A stretch of DNA of 64,000 bases, taken from the NCBI GenBank assembly GCA_024362935.1, contig JANCRA010000003.1, positions 39,927,291 through 39,991,290 of the forward strand, written 5' to 3'. Positions 34,357 through 64,000 of this stretch are shown one piece after another. A program made the translations under genes and the position numbers. The notes beneath the pieces are model-generated. The model searched no databases. It was not told the DNA's origin and saw only the letters and a program-made list of their open reading frames with translations. The number at the start of each line of letters is the position of its first letter. The stretch's first letter is position 1. Source of the DNA: Setophaga petechia (Eukaryota; Chordata; Aves; Passeriformes; Parulidae).

Positions 34357-34569
34357 CTCCTGGAGGGTGACGGGGGGGCGGCGGGGCCCGCCTGGAGCAT
34401 AGGCGACACCGCGCAGCGCGAAGGATGGGGCGCGGGAGGGGGGAGCCGCGCCGTGCCCGGGCTCCGCGGCGCGTGGAGATGCAGCTCCGCGCTCCCACCC
34501 CCGGGACAGGCTGGCCCGTGCGGCCCGGGGGCCGGCGTTGCCCCGCAGCTCCGGAACGGGGGATCGCTC

Positions 34570-34592
34570 CCGCCGCCGCCGCCGCCGCCGCC
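34570..34592. repeat. CCG trinucleotide run
   Basis: Seven to eight CCG units lie between the CCAAT boxes and the hairpin, probably near the start of the host transcript. Confidence 0.8.
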
Positions 34593-34654
34593 AACTTCTC
34601 GCTCTGCCCCGGCTCGGCCCACGCCGCGCGCCGCGGCCCCTCGCTCCGCCCCCC

Positions 34655-34726
34655 GCGCCGCTCCAGCCAATGGCGACGCCGCGCGCCCGCCCGCCGGCCC
34701 CGCCTCCGCGCCGCTCCAGCCAATGG
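34655..34726 (-). promoter_or_regulatory. Duplicated CCAAT-box element
   Basis: The 19-base sequence GCGCCGCTCCAGCCAATGG occurs exactly twice, at 34655-34673 and 34708-34726, 53 bases apart. Each copy holds a CCAATGG core (NF-Y type) and is read as ATTGG on the minus strand. NF-Y pairs usually lie 50-150 bases upstream of a start, which suits a leftward start near 34.55-34.60 kb. Confidence 0.6.
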
Positions 34727-34835
34727 AGACTCCGCCACCGCCCGCCGACGGCCGCGGCGGGGCGGGGCCGGGCGAGCAGGCGGCCCCCCCGCCCCCCCGG
34801 CGGTGACAGCGGCGGGCGCGGCGCGTTCGCTTCTG

Positions 34836-34840
34836 CACGT
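34836..34840 (-). promoter_or_regulatory. Candidate hypoxia-response element 1
   Basis: The minus strand reads GCGACGTGCAGAAG. ACGTGC is the HIF core. It lies about 475 bases upstream of the hairpin and 110 bases upstream of the CCAAT pair. The core is short, so one match proves little. Confidence 0.35.
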
Positions 34841-35132
34841 CGCTGCTGCTGCGGGGAGGAACCATTTGTACCTGTTGAGCCGCCGCCCGCCTCCCGCTCA
34901 CCCCGCCCCGCCGACCCTCGCCCTCCCCGCCCTCGCCGCCCTTTCGGGCCGGCGGCGGCCGGCGGCGCCCCCTGCCCTGCCGCCGCCGCCCGCGAGGAGC
35001 CCCTTGCCCACTGGACCCCCATGGCCCCGGCACTCGTCTCCCCCTTTCCCCTCCGTCCCCTTTCCGCCCCCGCCGGAGCCCGGCCCATGGTACGGCCCGC
35101 CGGGGCCGTGCCATCAGGGCAGTGTCGGGGCG

Positions 35133-35137
35133 CACGT
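35133..35137 (-). promoter_or_regulatory. Candidate hypoxia-response element 2
   Basis: The minus strand reads CCTACGTGCG, which contains TACGTGCG, close to the best-characterised HIF sites. It is about 770 bases upstream of the hairpin, still inside the CpG island. Confidence 0.4.
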
Positions 35138-35240
35138 AGGCGGTGCGGGAGGGACGGGGCCAGGGGGCGGGGGGAGAGTCGGGGTGTCCCCGGCCGCCCC
35201 CGCCACTGCCGCCTCTCCTGTCGCTGCATCAAATGTCACC

Positions 35241-37860
35241 GTGTCACATTAATTTTTTGTATGTTTTCCTCCCTCCGTTGTTCTCCGTTGGGTTGGGCGT
35301 GCGGCGAACCCGAGTGCCTCTAGCAGTGGCAGGGGGTGGAGGTGGTCCCTCGGCCCCAGGAGTCTGCTTCCAGCAACTTCCCCAAAAAAAGGGACGTGCA
35401 GTTGGAGGTTTTCTGTACATCCTCAGTAGAACAGCTCTCACCTTCTCATGGGGTGAGCTCGCTCCCAACCATCACCCTACAAGCCGCAGCCAGGCAAACA
35501 GCTGGAATGCTGAAAATTTTAGCGCACCTCAAGGAGGATTTGCCAAGAACCAAAGACAGAGAGATATGGATGGGCGCAGCGCTGTCCCGTAGTGGGAAAT
35601 CTTTTTTGGAGACTCAGAGAGCCAGGCGTCGAGTCTCCCATCTCCCCGCCGTCACACACACGCCCTCCTCGAACAGATCGAAAACCAGAGCGCGTCTGGG
35701 GAGCGGGCACGTTTGTTGTGACACCCCCCCGGTTCATTCAGACTGCTGTTGGGCAAGAAAAAACACTTCGGGTGCGGATGTGGCCGCTAACAAACAGCAG
35801 CCACACGGCTCATCCCTGGTGAACTGATAATGCATGCTGTCCGGCAAAAGGCACGAGTTCTGCATCCCTTCTGGAAACTCCCTCGGTATCAGCTGTCCCG
35901 GCTCCGACGGGTGTTTTGCAATCTGGAGCAAGATTTGGAAGCAAAACCCAGCGCGGGCTCCCTGATAGCCGGTGGCAATTCCACATCGAAAGGATTTCCT
36001 TACATGTTCTGCTGGAGCGCTTTAACACTCATCCGTGGCTCTGCTCTCCCATTGCCGGTGTGGAGGGGGGATGGGGGGACATCCCCTCTTCTGCGTGACA
36101 GCCCGCACAATGACAGGCTGTCTCTGTTGTCATTTTGTGTGCATGCTATGTGGGGGGTTTTTGTTTTCACCCAGCAGCCGTAGGGGAAAAGTCACGTATT
36201 TTTTACATCTTCCCCAGCACAGGGCTGGTGCCTGGATTGGAGAGAAATCGTCTGCGGAGCACACCGACCCCTCCACCCTCCGGGCGTGAGCCAACACAAA
36301 AGAAGGCACAGCCATGGAAAATACTCTTTTTTATTAAATAGGTATTTTTGTGGGAAGTAACATGGCTAGGTACTGCCCTGACAGCACCCTACCAGCACTG
36401 CTGCTTCTGCCAGGGTACAGGACACACGTGCTGTTGGCTCCTGTGCGCCACCAAGTCCCCCTTCTTCCAGGCAGTACTATACATCCCAGATTTTACTTTA
36501 AAAAAAAAAAAATCCTTCAATCCTTCTCCTGACTGTAAGCACACAGGGACTGAGTGTGTTTCGAAGCAGTGCTTGCACAGCTGGCTGCCAAGCTCTGGAT
36601 GCTGCTCGGACCTCCCTGACTGCTGTGTTAAACCATCCGGCATGGAGCAGGGCCGGCGTGGAGCCAGCTGAGCGCAGGGCAGCGGGCAGAGCATGGATGC
36701 GTAACTGCGGTGGGCGAAGGGCGCACCGGGCCCTCGCTCCGGAGGTGCCATCGTCCGAGTCTTTAAAGGAAGGGCGAGAGCGCCCGGCTCACAGGATGGT
36801 CACTACTGCCCTGGCAAGGCCCTGGGCCCATGGGCTTCGCTTACAGCGCTGCTGGCTTTGCCCTCAGCCCCCGCTCCCCCTCCAGCTCCAAACAAGTTCG
36901 TGGCTCAGCCCTTAATCTCTGGGATGAAATGTCCTGCTGACACGGCCAGTGCTGTCCCGGGGAGAGCTCCCGCTTATCCCAGCCCTGCAGCTCTTCCCTT
37001 TGTTCCCAGCTGGCTTCCAGTCCCCGCGGCGGTGCCAGAGCCACACGATGTGTGCAGTGACAGGGAAGTGCATTCGCGGATGGCGGGAGAACGTCACGGG
37101 CTGCCCTCCGTGCCCGCCCGGTGCGGTGCCAGGGCCGCTGTGCTGCGCCCATGGACTCGGGGAGGAATCCCAATGGGGAAACAAGCCCCCAGTCTTATCC
37201 CTGAAGGATGACAAGCCCCGCATGAACTAAGGTGCAATTCAGAAGTTGTCTCTCTGCAGCGCAGATCTTGCCGTTTCCAACACGAGGCAGTGCGTGTCAC
37301 CGGCTGGGGCATCACCAGGGGTTTCGCCACGGTCCCTCCCGCTTCACCCCTCTTTCAGGCCTCGAACAGGCAGGCAGCAGCAAGGCTGGGGCACGTTTTG
37401 TCCCGCTCTGTGTTCTCTGGAAAAGGACCTTGTTTTCTCCCCGGTACCCGTCTGATTCCTGACAATGCCCCAAGTGTCTGCGAGGACACGCACGTTAGCT
37501 CTGGGTCACGTCCGCCTGCAAGCAGAGCCTGGGCTGGGCTCGCCTTGCCGGCGGACAGCCGAGGACAGCCCGGGCAGAGCCCCACGGCCGATGGAACAGC
37601 GCGAAACCAGCCCTTCCTCCTCTACGTGCGTGCGCTCATCCAGCGCCACGGGAACATTTGGGTCGGGCCCAGCCGAGAGCAGTTAGAGGGGAAAAAAACT
37701 GCAGCGGTCTGCGAGAGGCATTCAGCACTGATCCGTGTCCTCACGGGCCGCACCAGGCTGCGCGAGGATGCTCCCAGCCCTGAGGGGAGCGGAACGGAGC
37801 ATCCCGAGAGTGCAGCTCCGCGGTGGACTCGCAGCGCGGTGGCCCTTGAGCCTCGCTTTC
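35241..37860. other. Intergenic region between the miR-210 promoter and the PHRF1 promoter
   Basis: No gene is recognised. The sequence is moderately GC-rich, with an A12 run at 36501-36512. One HIF core (GGGACGTGCA, 35391-35400) lies on the plus strand. Confidence 0.5.
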
Positions 37861-38560
37861 CCCCTACAAAACCTGGAGACACCGGCGGAGGGATGCCGGT
37901 CACCCCCGCCAACCATGTTTCCATGGAGCAACCGGAAGCGGCCGGAGCGGGACCAGCGCTGCCCGCGGGGACTGAACGGTGCAGCCCGGTCCTCCCGCCG
38001 CCCCGCAGTGGTACAGTCCGCGCGTCCCCTCCGCAATGGTTCATCCCCGCGGCCGCCTTCCCCCCGTCACCCAAATGGTTCGCCCCGCCCCCCCCCGCGG
38101 CAGGCGCGGTGGTTGCGCCCGCTGCCGCCCCGTGACCCGCCAGTGTTTCCACAGCGCTTCCGGGGGCGCGGCGGCCGCGGGGTCCCGGCTGCGAGCGGGC
38201 ACCGGGCGGCTCTGGCCGGGATGTGAGCGCGGGGCTGCTCCTCGGTGAGTGGCCGACCCGGGCGGGGCCTGCGCGGGGGCCGGGGGGGCCGGGCCGTGGG
38301 AATTGGCGGAGCGGCTGGCCCCCGCCCCGGCGGGGAACTGCCCCGGTCGCTCCTTCAGTGTCGCTCTCATAAACAGCAACGACGACAGCAGGTCAATTGG
38401 TTTATTGCGTTGTTCTCCAACGGGAGACGCCTCTACGGGAACGCAGCTCCGGGTCCAGCTGGCCCCGGGTGCTCCCCGGGTTCCCTCGGGAGCGTCCCGC
38501 GGGATGCAGAAGGGCCGAGCGGGCTCGGGAGCCCCTCGGCTCGGGAGCCATCCAGCTGCC
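37860..38560 (+). promoter_or_regulatory. PHRF1: CpG island and PHRF1 promoter
   Basis: The region is CpG-dense, with ETS-type sites (ACCGGAAGCGG at about 37930; GCTTCCGGGGGC at 38157), GC boxes and no TATA box, as expected for a broadly expressed nuclear gene. A strong donor (CTCG|GTGAGTGG) at 38245 lies just downstream of the ETS site, so the start is probably near 38.15-38.2 kb. Confidence 0.7.
38170..38244 (+). other. PHRF1: PHRF1 non-coding exon 1 (3' end firm, 5' end estimated)
   Basis: The exon ends at the GTGAGTGG donor in the island. It joins the acceptor CTGCCGCCTGCAG ending at 43873. The left end is a guess from the ETS site position. Confidence 0.5.
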
Positions 38561-41500
38561 TTTGCTGCGGCAAAGACCCGAATAAATGTACCAAGTGCGT
38601 GTAGAAATATAGCAAGGGGACTAAACAAAACCCCCGGTGTTTCCGGCGTGTTGTGTCCGCGCCTCTCCCTTTCCCCCGTCCCTTCTCCCTCTTCCCGCCC
38701 GTTCCCACTGCTGGTGTGCCCACACGGGTGTTGGAGGAGTTATCCGCTGACAAGTACAAATCAGGAGCTGCGTGCTAGCTTTTTTTTTTTTTTTAATTAT
38801 TATTTCTGTTGGGTTTTTTGTTGTTGTTTTTAATCGTGTATTAGCTTATCGCAAGGCCACGTTTAGTTTTAACTTTGCCTTGAGTGAACCTGTGCTTATG
38901 GAGAGGTTCTAAGCTGTGTCACTGCTGCCTTCCCTTGTCCGCCCCACGCTGGGTGACAGTGGGGTGGGTGAGATTTTTGTAGTTCCATTCACTGCTTTTC
39001 CTGCAAGTTGTTGCCACGTAGTGTGTTGCTGATGTGTTTCAGGGGTGTCTGTTGTGTTATTTCCTTTCCCCTAGGTCAGGGGTCTTTCTCCATAGGGCTG
39101 TGCACAAAATATGAAAGTGCGTGAGCTTTTTGTGTGGGTTTTCTTGTTTGTTTGAGTTTGTTGGTTTTTGTTGTGGTTTTTTATTTTCCCACAGTCATTC
39201 ACATAAACAGCAGGGGAAGCTGTAGCTAAAGATGAGACTGGTGTGAAAGACTGATGCTGAAAGGGAACTCACCAGTAAGGGTGACTCTTCCTAAGAAAAG
39301 AAGCCTGTAAAGAAAGAGGAGGATTTGCAGAGTTGGGGAGTAGTTAATTCACAGCTGGAAGCAAAGCCAGTGGCTGCAAGGAATTGGAGGCTGGGAATTC
39401 CCTACAGCTTGGCTGCTGTTCTGAATACAGAGGTGCAAAATGCTTAGCTGCTCCTCTGGGTAAGATGCTGTACTTTCAAAATGGTTTTGCAAAACCTGTG
39501 TGTTACTTTGTTTGCATTACAAACTCCCTAAAGAGTGCAGTGTCAGCTCCTGGGGAAGCTTTGGTGGGCAGTTTTCATCCTGGAATTCAGGGTGGCTAAA
39601 TTTAGGGCAGGGCTGGGATGGGTGGCAGATAAGCACTTCCTTACCTACCTCAGGATTAATTTTCTGTGACTTATCTCTTAGGTTCTTAGGTGCTTCCACT
39701 TAAATTATTGCATAGGCAATTCTGATTAGTGGTATTTAAGAGTTAATTTTTTTTTTCCAGCTGGGTGCAACAGTTATTTTGACAGCTCTTACTTTCTTTT
39801 CATTGACTGTAGCATATGAAATTGTAAACAAAGTTAAATGAGTTCTGATGTGTGACATTGCTTTTCCGGAGAGAACTGAATTATTTAGTTCATTGGGGGA
39901 AAAAAAAACCAAAACCGAGAAAAACACAACCAAAACCCCTCCCCCCAACAGATGTGGCAATGAGAACTGAAAGCCCAAATGTTTGAAAATTTAGTAGGCT
40001 TAAATATAGTTATAAGTGTTCTTTAGAGCATGATGGCTCAGTAGTGGCCCATGTAATTAGATCAGCATTCAAAACCACCCTGTGAGTAAATTCTGTGAGA
40101 AACTTCTTCACCTGCGAATAATCCTGAGTGTTACCCAAGCAGGTGAAAGTAAATGCCATCTGTAGTAGCTCTTCTGTTTCTAAAAAATGTAGAAGCTACC
40201 TAACAGCTGGGGGAGGAGGAGATGGGCTGGTGCTAGGAGGGAAAGTGCCCGTGCTGGGAGAGGCACTCGCTGCTGAAGAGCTCGGTGGGCTTTGTGTCAG
40301 GGGAGGTGGAGCTCCTGTGTCCTTTGCCGGCTGTGCCTCCTCCTGGTGGCTGGAGACCCGTGCTTGCCTTCTCGCTGGAACATACTCCAACTGCATTAAA
40401 ATACTGATCTGTGGTACTGCATAAGGACTTCAGTTCAAAAAGCTAAATGTTTCCTGAAGTGCTTGTTTGATAAACACTTGTTCTGGAGGAAGCACTTAAT
40501 CTTCTCTGTTGTTGAAGCCAGCAGAAAGCCCTGTTGCTATTACAGCTTGAAGAAGGTATTTGTAATTGCTCTTTGACTGTACTATTAAAATGACTTAAGG
40601 CATCTCTGTGTAAAAGTGTAATCTGTCTTAGTAGCAAAGCCTGGGCTTAGAGCGTGTCCTGCAGCAGAGCCTGTGCTGCCACAGGGACCCAGCGCTGGGA
40701 GCAAACCTGGCTGGGCCTTACTGAGCTGAGCCCTGGGGAGAGCACTGGTGCGAGTAGAGTGATCGAGCACCTGCCATGCACTCGTTGCCTCTGTGGTTTG
40801 ATGTTTGTTTAGAGTACTCTAAATGAGAATTTGAAAACAGGGGATGTTAAGGAGGAGGGAGGATGGTGCCTGCCTTCAGCCAGCCTTGTGTGCAAGGTGT
40901 AACCCAGACCCTGGATAGATACACTGTGCGAGTGGGTGAGGCACCTGCCCGAGGAACTGAACTGGGGATTGCTGAAAGCATCAGTGCTATTAAGTACAAG
41001 ACAAGGGATCTCTGGCCAGATTACCCTGCATCTCTGTTCCTTCCTAAATTCCTCTAACAGACTTACAAAGTGGGATGCAGAAGGGAAGAATGGTGTGTGT
41101 GAGAGCTGCTTGCAGCTCAAGTGCTCTATGGGGAGTACTGCATGCACACCATGAGTTTCCAAGTGACCTAGCAGCAAGGGGTTGGGTGCCACAAGGGCAC
41201 ATCCTTCACAGCCCCAAAACTAAAAGCACCTGTAGTTCCCTGAGTCAAATGGCCTTCAGGGATAACTGGCTGCTTTTTAGCAGTCTGGCCTTTTGTGTTA
41301 CAGAAGTGCAGAGTTAAGGGTTGCCTTGGAGGAATGACTGTCATCCCCTCCTTAACCAAACTTCTTGGTTAACTTAATAATAAAAATGCTTTCCATCTAT
41401 TTTCTATTTGCTAGTTCTGGCTCAGGGGGGTTAGAAAAATTCTGGTCTTTAAGTGCTGGAGAAAACGAGGCTTTTGTACAGGTGGGTGAAGTCTCTGAAG

Positions 41501-43873
41501 TGTATCATGAATGTGTTTATGTTTCACAGTGGCAATTTGTGTCCCGTAAAAAAGCCCAACAACTGGGAAATGCTGCTTATTGTTCTAAAAAATAGAAGGA
41601 GCCTCTTGTATATAGGTGTATAGTCGACCATGGTTTCCTTCTTTTTTTCTTAAGAGCAGCTGCCCAATTTGGAAAAGGTTGTTTGTAAAGTAATACTTGT
41701 GATATGCTTAGAAATCTCAAATTCACTTCATCTCTTCATTGCTTGGTTTCTCCTTGTCAGTTTCCAGCTAGCCACAAAACAGACTTTTTTTACTGTCAGG
41801 ATTTGAAGACTTGATTGTTTGCTGCAATGCCAGATTTTCTTTAACTCAGAGTTTTGCCTCTGAGCAAAGTACAAGCTTGCATTTGCAGCATAAATATGTC
41901 AGTTTAGATAATCAAGTCACAAGTGCTGATTTGTTCACCTCTGTGCTTAAAGGACAGCTTTCCATGGGGTAGCAAGGCAAAAATACCACGGGTAGTGGTT
42001 TTATTCCACTACAGTGAAGAAATGCGTGCTGTTTGGAAATGTAGCTAGGTGTTGGTTAGAACTGTGGCTGGGAGGAATCACTTTTTGAAACAAGGATCTT
42101 CCTTTGCTTTAAGGAGGACTGGAGAGCAGGGAAACCAAGGTAATGGCCACAGGGAAGTAGAAGCTTATCCATGTTTTGGATAAGCTGTGGCTGTGGTTGC
42201 CCTCCATCATCCTCAGTGGCTCAGGAGTGCGGTGGCTGGCTGGGTGTGGCAGTGCCAGCTCAGCAGGAACCCGCTCTGTTCCCACAAGGTGCCCGTGGAG
42301 GAGCAGCCCAGGTTCTGCACGGATCCACATACACGGGTGGGACACATGCCTGCTGCTGCCCTGCTGGGGACTGGTGCTGCCAGCCCTTCCCCGTCTGTGT
42401 CCTGCCTGTCACGTCACCACAAGTTTTGCATTGCCGTAGCTAACTGAGCTTTTGGGAGGATATTATATAATTGCGTTTCAGCTTGAATAATTCATACATA
42501 CGCACTGCTGAAACTTGAAAAATTCTGGGTGCTTCTTTGTATTTTTTTCAGTTGCATCATGGAGTGACTGGCTTTTGATGAGTCTGTGTATTTTCAGCCA
42601 ACATAAATTGTTTTTAAACAGTTTTTTAAATGCTCATGTTAACAGCCACAAATAAAAACGTAAACCTGTCTTTAGGCAATATTCTTACTGAAATTAGGAG
42701 AAATCTTTACATGAACTTAGTTGTGTTGAAACTTCCTCTTCTTTGTGTTGAGTTTGCTGGGTTTTTTTTCCCTGACCACTGAAGGCTCCATTTGTAGTTT
42801 GGTCTACTTTAGTAGAACCTACATTTTTAAGGCTCTCTGGTGCAAAGCTGTGCTGTGTGGCTTAAAGAGGGAGTGTGCAAAGGTACAGATTAAGAGCACT
42901 TGAATAAAACATAGTGTTTTGTTCCAAAAAATCTCTTAATATGCAAAATGTGTAATGGGGAGCAGGGAGAGTGGGAGAGGAGCACCTGATTGAAACTTCT
43001 TTACCACTCTTATAAAAGAATCCTTTTCTTTTTCATATTGAGATATGACACCTAGCTTTAAGTGTCTCTTAATTATATATTTTCATTACTTGCTTATAGA
43101 AGCTTGCCAGGGGTCTGTCTGCCTTAATGCTTTGTAGCATTATGTGTTAAAAGCTCTGATTTAATTGTCATTATGAATTTGGATCATGCAACATCTCCCA
43201 GTATCTGTCAGTTTTACTGCCAGTCTGTGCTGATGCACAGCAATTAATGTGATTGCATTAATATGCACTAAATCAGATCTTATCTTTTCCATGGAGTAAT
43301 GGTTGTGGGGTCTTCAACTTCTCTATTTCTTGACAGAGCTGTGCAAAGGCCCTTTTTTAAAATAAAGGACTTAAACTACATAATCTTTATTCTTTTTTTC
43401 AATCAGGCAAGGTGAAATATTTTTGATTTAAAAAACATACTGTCATCCTGTTAGGCTTTGTTCAAAGGGCCTCTGGTCCCTTCAGTTTTGCAGTGAATTG
43501 CTGGTCCATGGGGTGGTTTTAGTGTTTGTAGGTTTTCTATTGCTATTTTCAGTGGGGAGTTCTGGTTATACCTTTTGCTGTCATCCAGGAGCCCAAGATA
43601 CAGCTGAATCTCTCACCTGCAGTGATTTTCACTAGCAGCTGCTTTGATCCAGCTCAGCAGGGCTGTGAAGCCTCACAAAGCAATAGCTGCTTGCCTGTGG
43701 CCCCCTCTGGGTGAGGGGGAAGGCTGCTCAGTGGTGCAGGAGAGCCCTGTCCCTTCTCGCACTCAGGTCTCGCCGGACGCTCTGTGCCCGCCTGGTGCCT
43801 GCCCCGCCCGTGCCAGCCTGCCTGCCCTGCTGCTGGAACTGCTGCACTCCCTCCCTGCCTCTGCCGCCTGCAG
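38245..43873 (+). other. PHRF1: PHRF1 intron 1
   Basis: A 5.6-kb intron with no recognised exon or RNA gene. It contains T-rich runs near 38780 and 39750. The 3' end has a long pyrimidine tract (CACTCCCTCCCTGCCTCTG) before CAG. Confidence 0.6.
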
Positions 43874-43891
43874 GGGCTCCCATGCCCCGCC

Positions 43892-63123
<19,232 letters not shown>

Positions 63124-64000
63124 GTGAGGGCCCAGGGAAAGGAAGTGGAGAGGAGGAGCTGGGCAGGTCATTACATAGTGGCAGTACTTTAGATTGCACT
63201 TGCCATTTCAGCAATTACATGCCATAACTGGGCTAGCAGATCTTTGGACCCTGACTCATACTCTGCACTCCTGTGGTGAAGCAGTAGTTGCTTTAAGCCA
63301 GACTCTTTGGTGCCATTGATGAGAGCTGTCAGTCTGTTCCTTTTATGAGGTCATGTGTTCAGTGGACAAGAACATTGCTAAGCTTCAGTTGCATGAGCTG
63401 AAATGTTACATGGTATCTGCCCTGGGTGAGAATGGTCAAATCCCCCTCACTAGGAGCTTCAGCCAGAATTCTAGCTGTTTCCAATAAAGTGAGAAAATAC
63501 TTTGTGCAATAGGTCCTTGGGCATCTGTGGTGACCCTGAACCTTGGAAGAGGGTCTTGCAGTTTTGCTGAGACTAACTTTTGTCTCAAATCTTAGTGCTG
63601 AGTAGATCATGGCTATAAAAGATGCAGTCAGTGGTCAAGGCAGTTAATTGATACTTCAGAGAACTGTAATTTCTCCCTGCTCTGCATTCTTGCTGTCACT
63701 GAGAAATTCCATCATAAATAAAAATCCCCAAGGGTAATGGCTGTCATTTCACATCTTTTGTGTGACCCATATGTTTGTGAGAGAGCTGAGCAGTGCCAAT
63801 TGCTACTGAAGTCATTGTGAACTCCTCCCTGAAGAGAGATAAAGTAACTTGTGTAGGGCCTGTTCTTTCTTCCCTGTCTCAAAATGTTTTCTCAAAACTG
63901 ACATTCTTTTAATCTGAACAATGCTTCTTCAAAAACATCCCAAAACTGGGATATCAACACTTCCTTGGTTACCATGTGTTGTGTAATACTGGATGGATGG
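63124..64000 (+). other. PHRF1: PHRF1 last intron (partial)
   Basis: Starts at the donor GTGAGGGCC. No acceptor leading into the expected NPVKVANLVKAYVDKY-type final exon is present before the window ends. Confidence 0.85.

Larger units (their letters stand above)
34281..34361 (-). ncRNA. MIR210: mir-210 microRNA precursor hairpin
   Basis: Read on the minus strand, 34361 to 34281 folds into a long hairpin. Ten perfect base pairs close the base (AGGAGCAGGU with ACCUGCUCCU), followed by AGCC/GGCU and ACGCACA/UGUGCGU pairing and a terminal loop. The 3' arm matches miR-210-3p. The 5' arm, starting AGCCACUGAC, matches the 5p form I recall for non-mammals. A CNNC element (CATC) lies about 14-17 bases after the mature 3' end and a UGUG motif lies at the loop base, both known Drosha-processing aids. 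miR-210 is the main HIF-induced microRNA; it represses ISCU1/2 and other mitochondrial and cell-cycle targets. Strand and position between RASSF7 and PHRF1 are as in human. Confidence 0.96.
34000..35240. promoter_or_regulatory. CpG island covering miR-210 and its probable promoter
   Basis: The region is very GC- and CpG-rich, with duplicated CCAAT boxes, a CCG run and several GC boxes. The miR-210 hairpin lies near its left side and is transcribed leftward, so the promoter is expected at about 34.55-34.75 kb on the minus strand. Large open frames in both orientations here are composition artefacts. Confidence 0.7.

Noticed and set aside
34342..35252. Frames of 260-296 codons in both directions over the miR-210 island
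   Set aside because: Low-complexity Pro/Arg/Gly/Ala from CpG-rich DNA; the strong signal here is the microRNA, not a protein.
37290..38135. 281-codon plus-strand frame before PHRF1 exon 1
   Set aside because: Runs through the promoter island, has no recognisable domain and is overlapped by several other frames.

Overview
This is a vertebrate nuclear window, most likely from a bird. The genes have short coding exons with GT-AG introns, three CpG islands mark promoters, there is no bacterial-style gene packing, and I recognise no interspersed repeat (no Alu- or B1-like element, and no CR1 tail). The species cannot be named from the sequence. The gene order RASSF7 (+), miR-210 (-), PHRF1 (+) is the order I know from human 11p15.5, so this is a conserved syntenic block.

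Layout. From 1 to about 10.56 kb I find no gene. A degenerate AT-rich tandem repeat (10.62-10.90 kb) abuts a CpG island (10.92-12.3 kb) holding the likely RASSF7 promoter and non-coding first exon. A 12.4-kb intron follows, then the RASSF7 coding exons (23.66-26.75 kb or further) and a 3' region with polyadenylation signals at 27.54 and 28.43 kb. From 28.45 to about 32.6 kb the sequence is mostly intergenic, with a 62-base pure pyrimidine tract and a doubtful minus-strand exon pair. The second CpG island (34.0-35.24 kb) holds an unmistakable miR-210 hairpin on the minus strand at 34281-34361. A possible host-RNA terminal exon with a good poly(A) signal lies at 32.62-32.84 kb. The third CpG island (37.86-38.56 kb) is the PHRF1 promoter with a non-coding exon 1 ending at 38244. 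Sixteen PHRF1 coding exons run from 43892 to 63123. They join in one open frame of 1653 codons, and the last coding exon lies beyond the right edge.

How they fit together. RASSF7 is an N-terminal RASSF (RA domain plus coiled coil) protein. PHRF1 is a RING plus PHD nuclear E3 ligase with an RS-rich region and a C-terminal RNA polymerase II-associated segment. miR-210 is the main hypoxia-induced microRNA, and hypoxia-response core motifs lie upstream of it on its own strand. The three are neighbours rather than an operon.

The observations most worth a second look are these. A consensus 5' splice site sits in the basal stem of the miR-210 hairpin, so splicing and Drosha processing may be mutually exclusive. 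Upstream of it are a duplicated 19-bp CCAAT element and candidate HREs. PHRF1 carries nine SUMO-consensus motifs, one of the phosphorylation-dependent type. In RASSF7 the expected C-terminal NPEGxYV motif is not followed by a stop codon.
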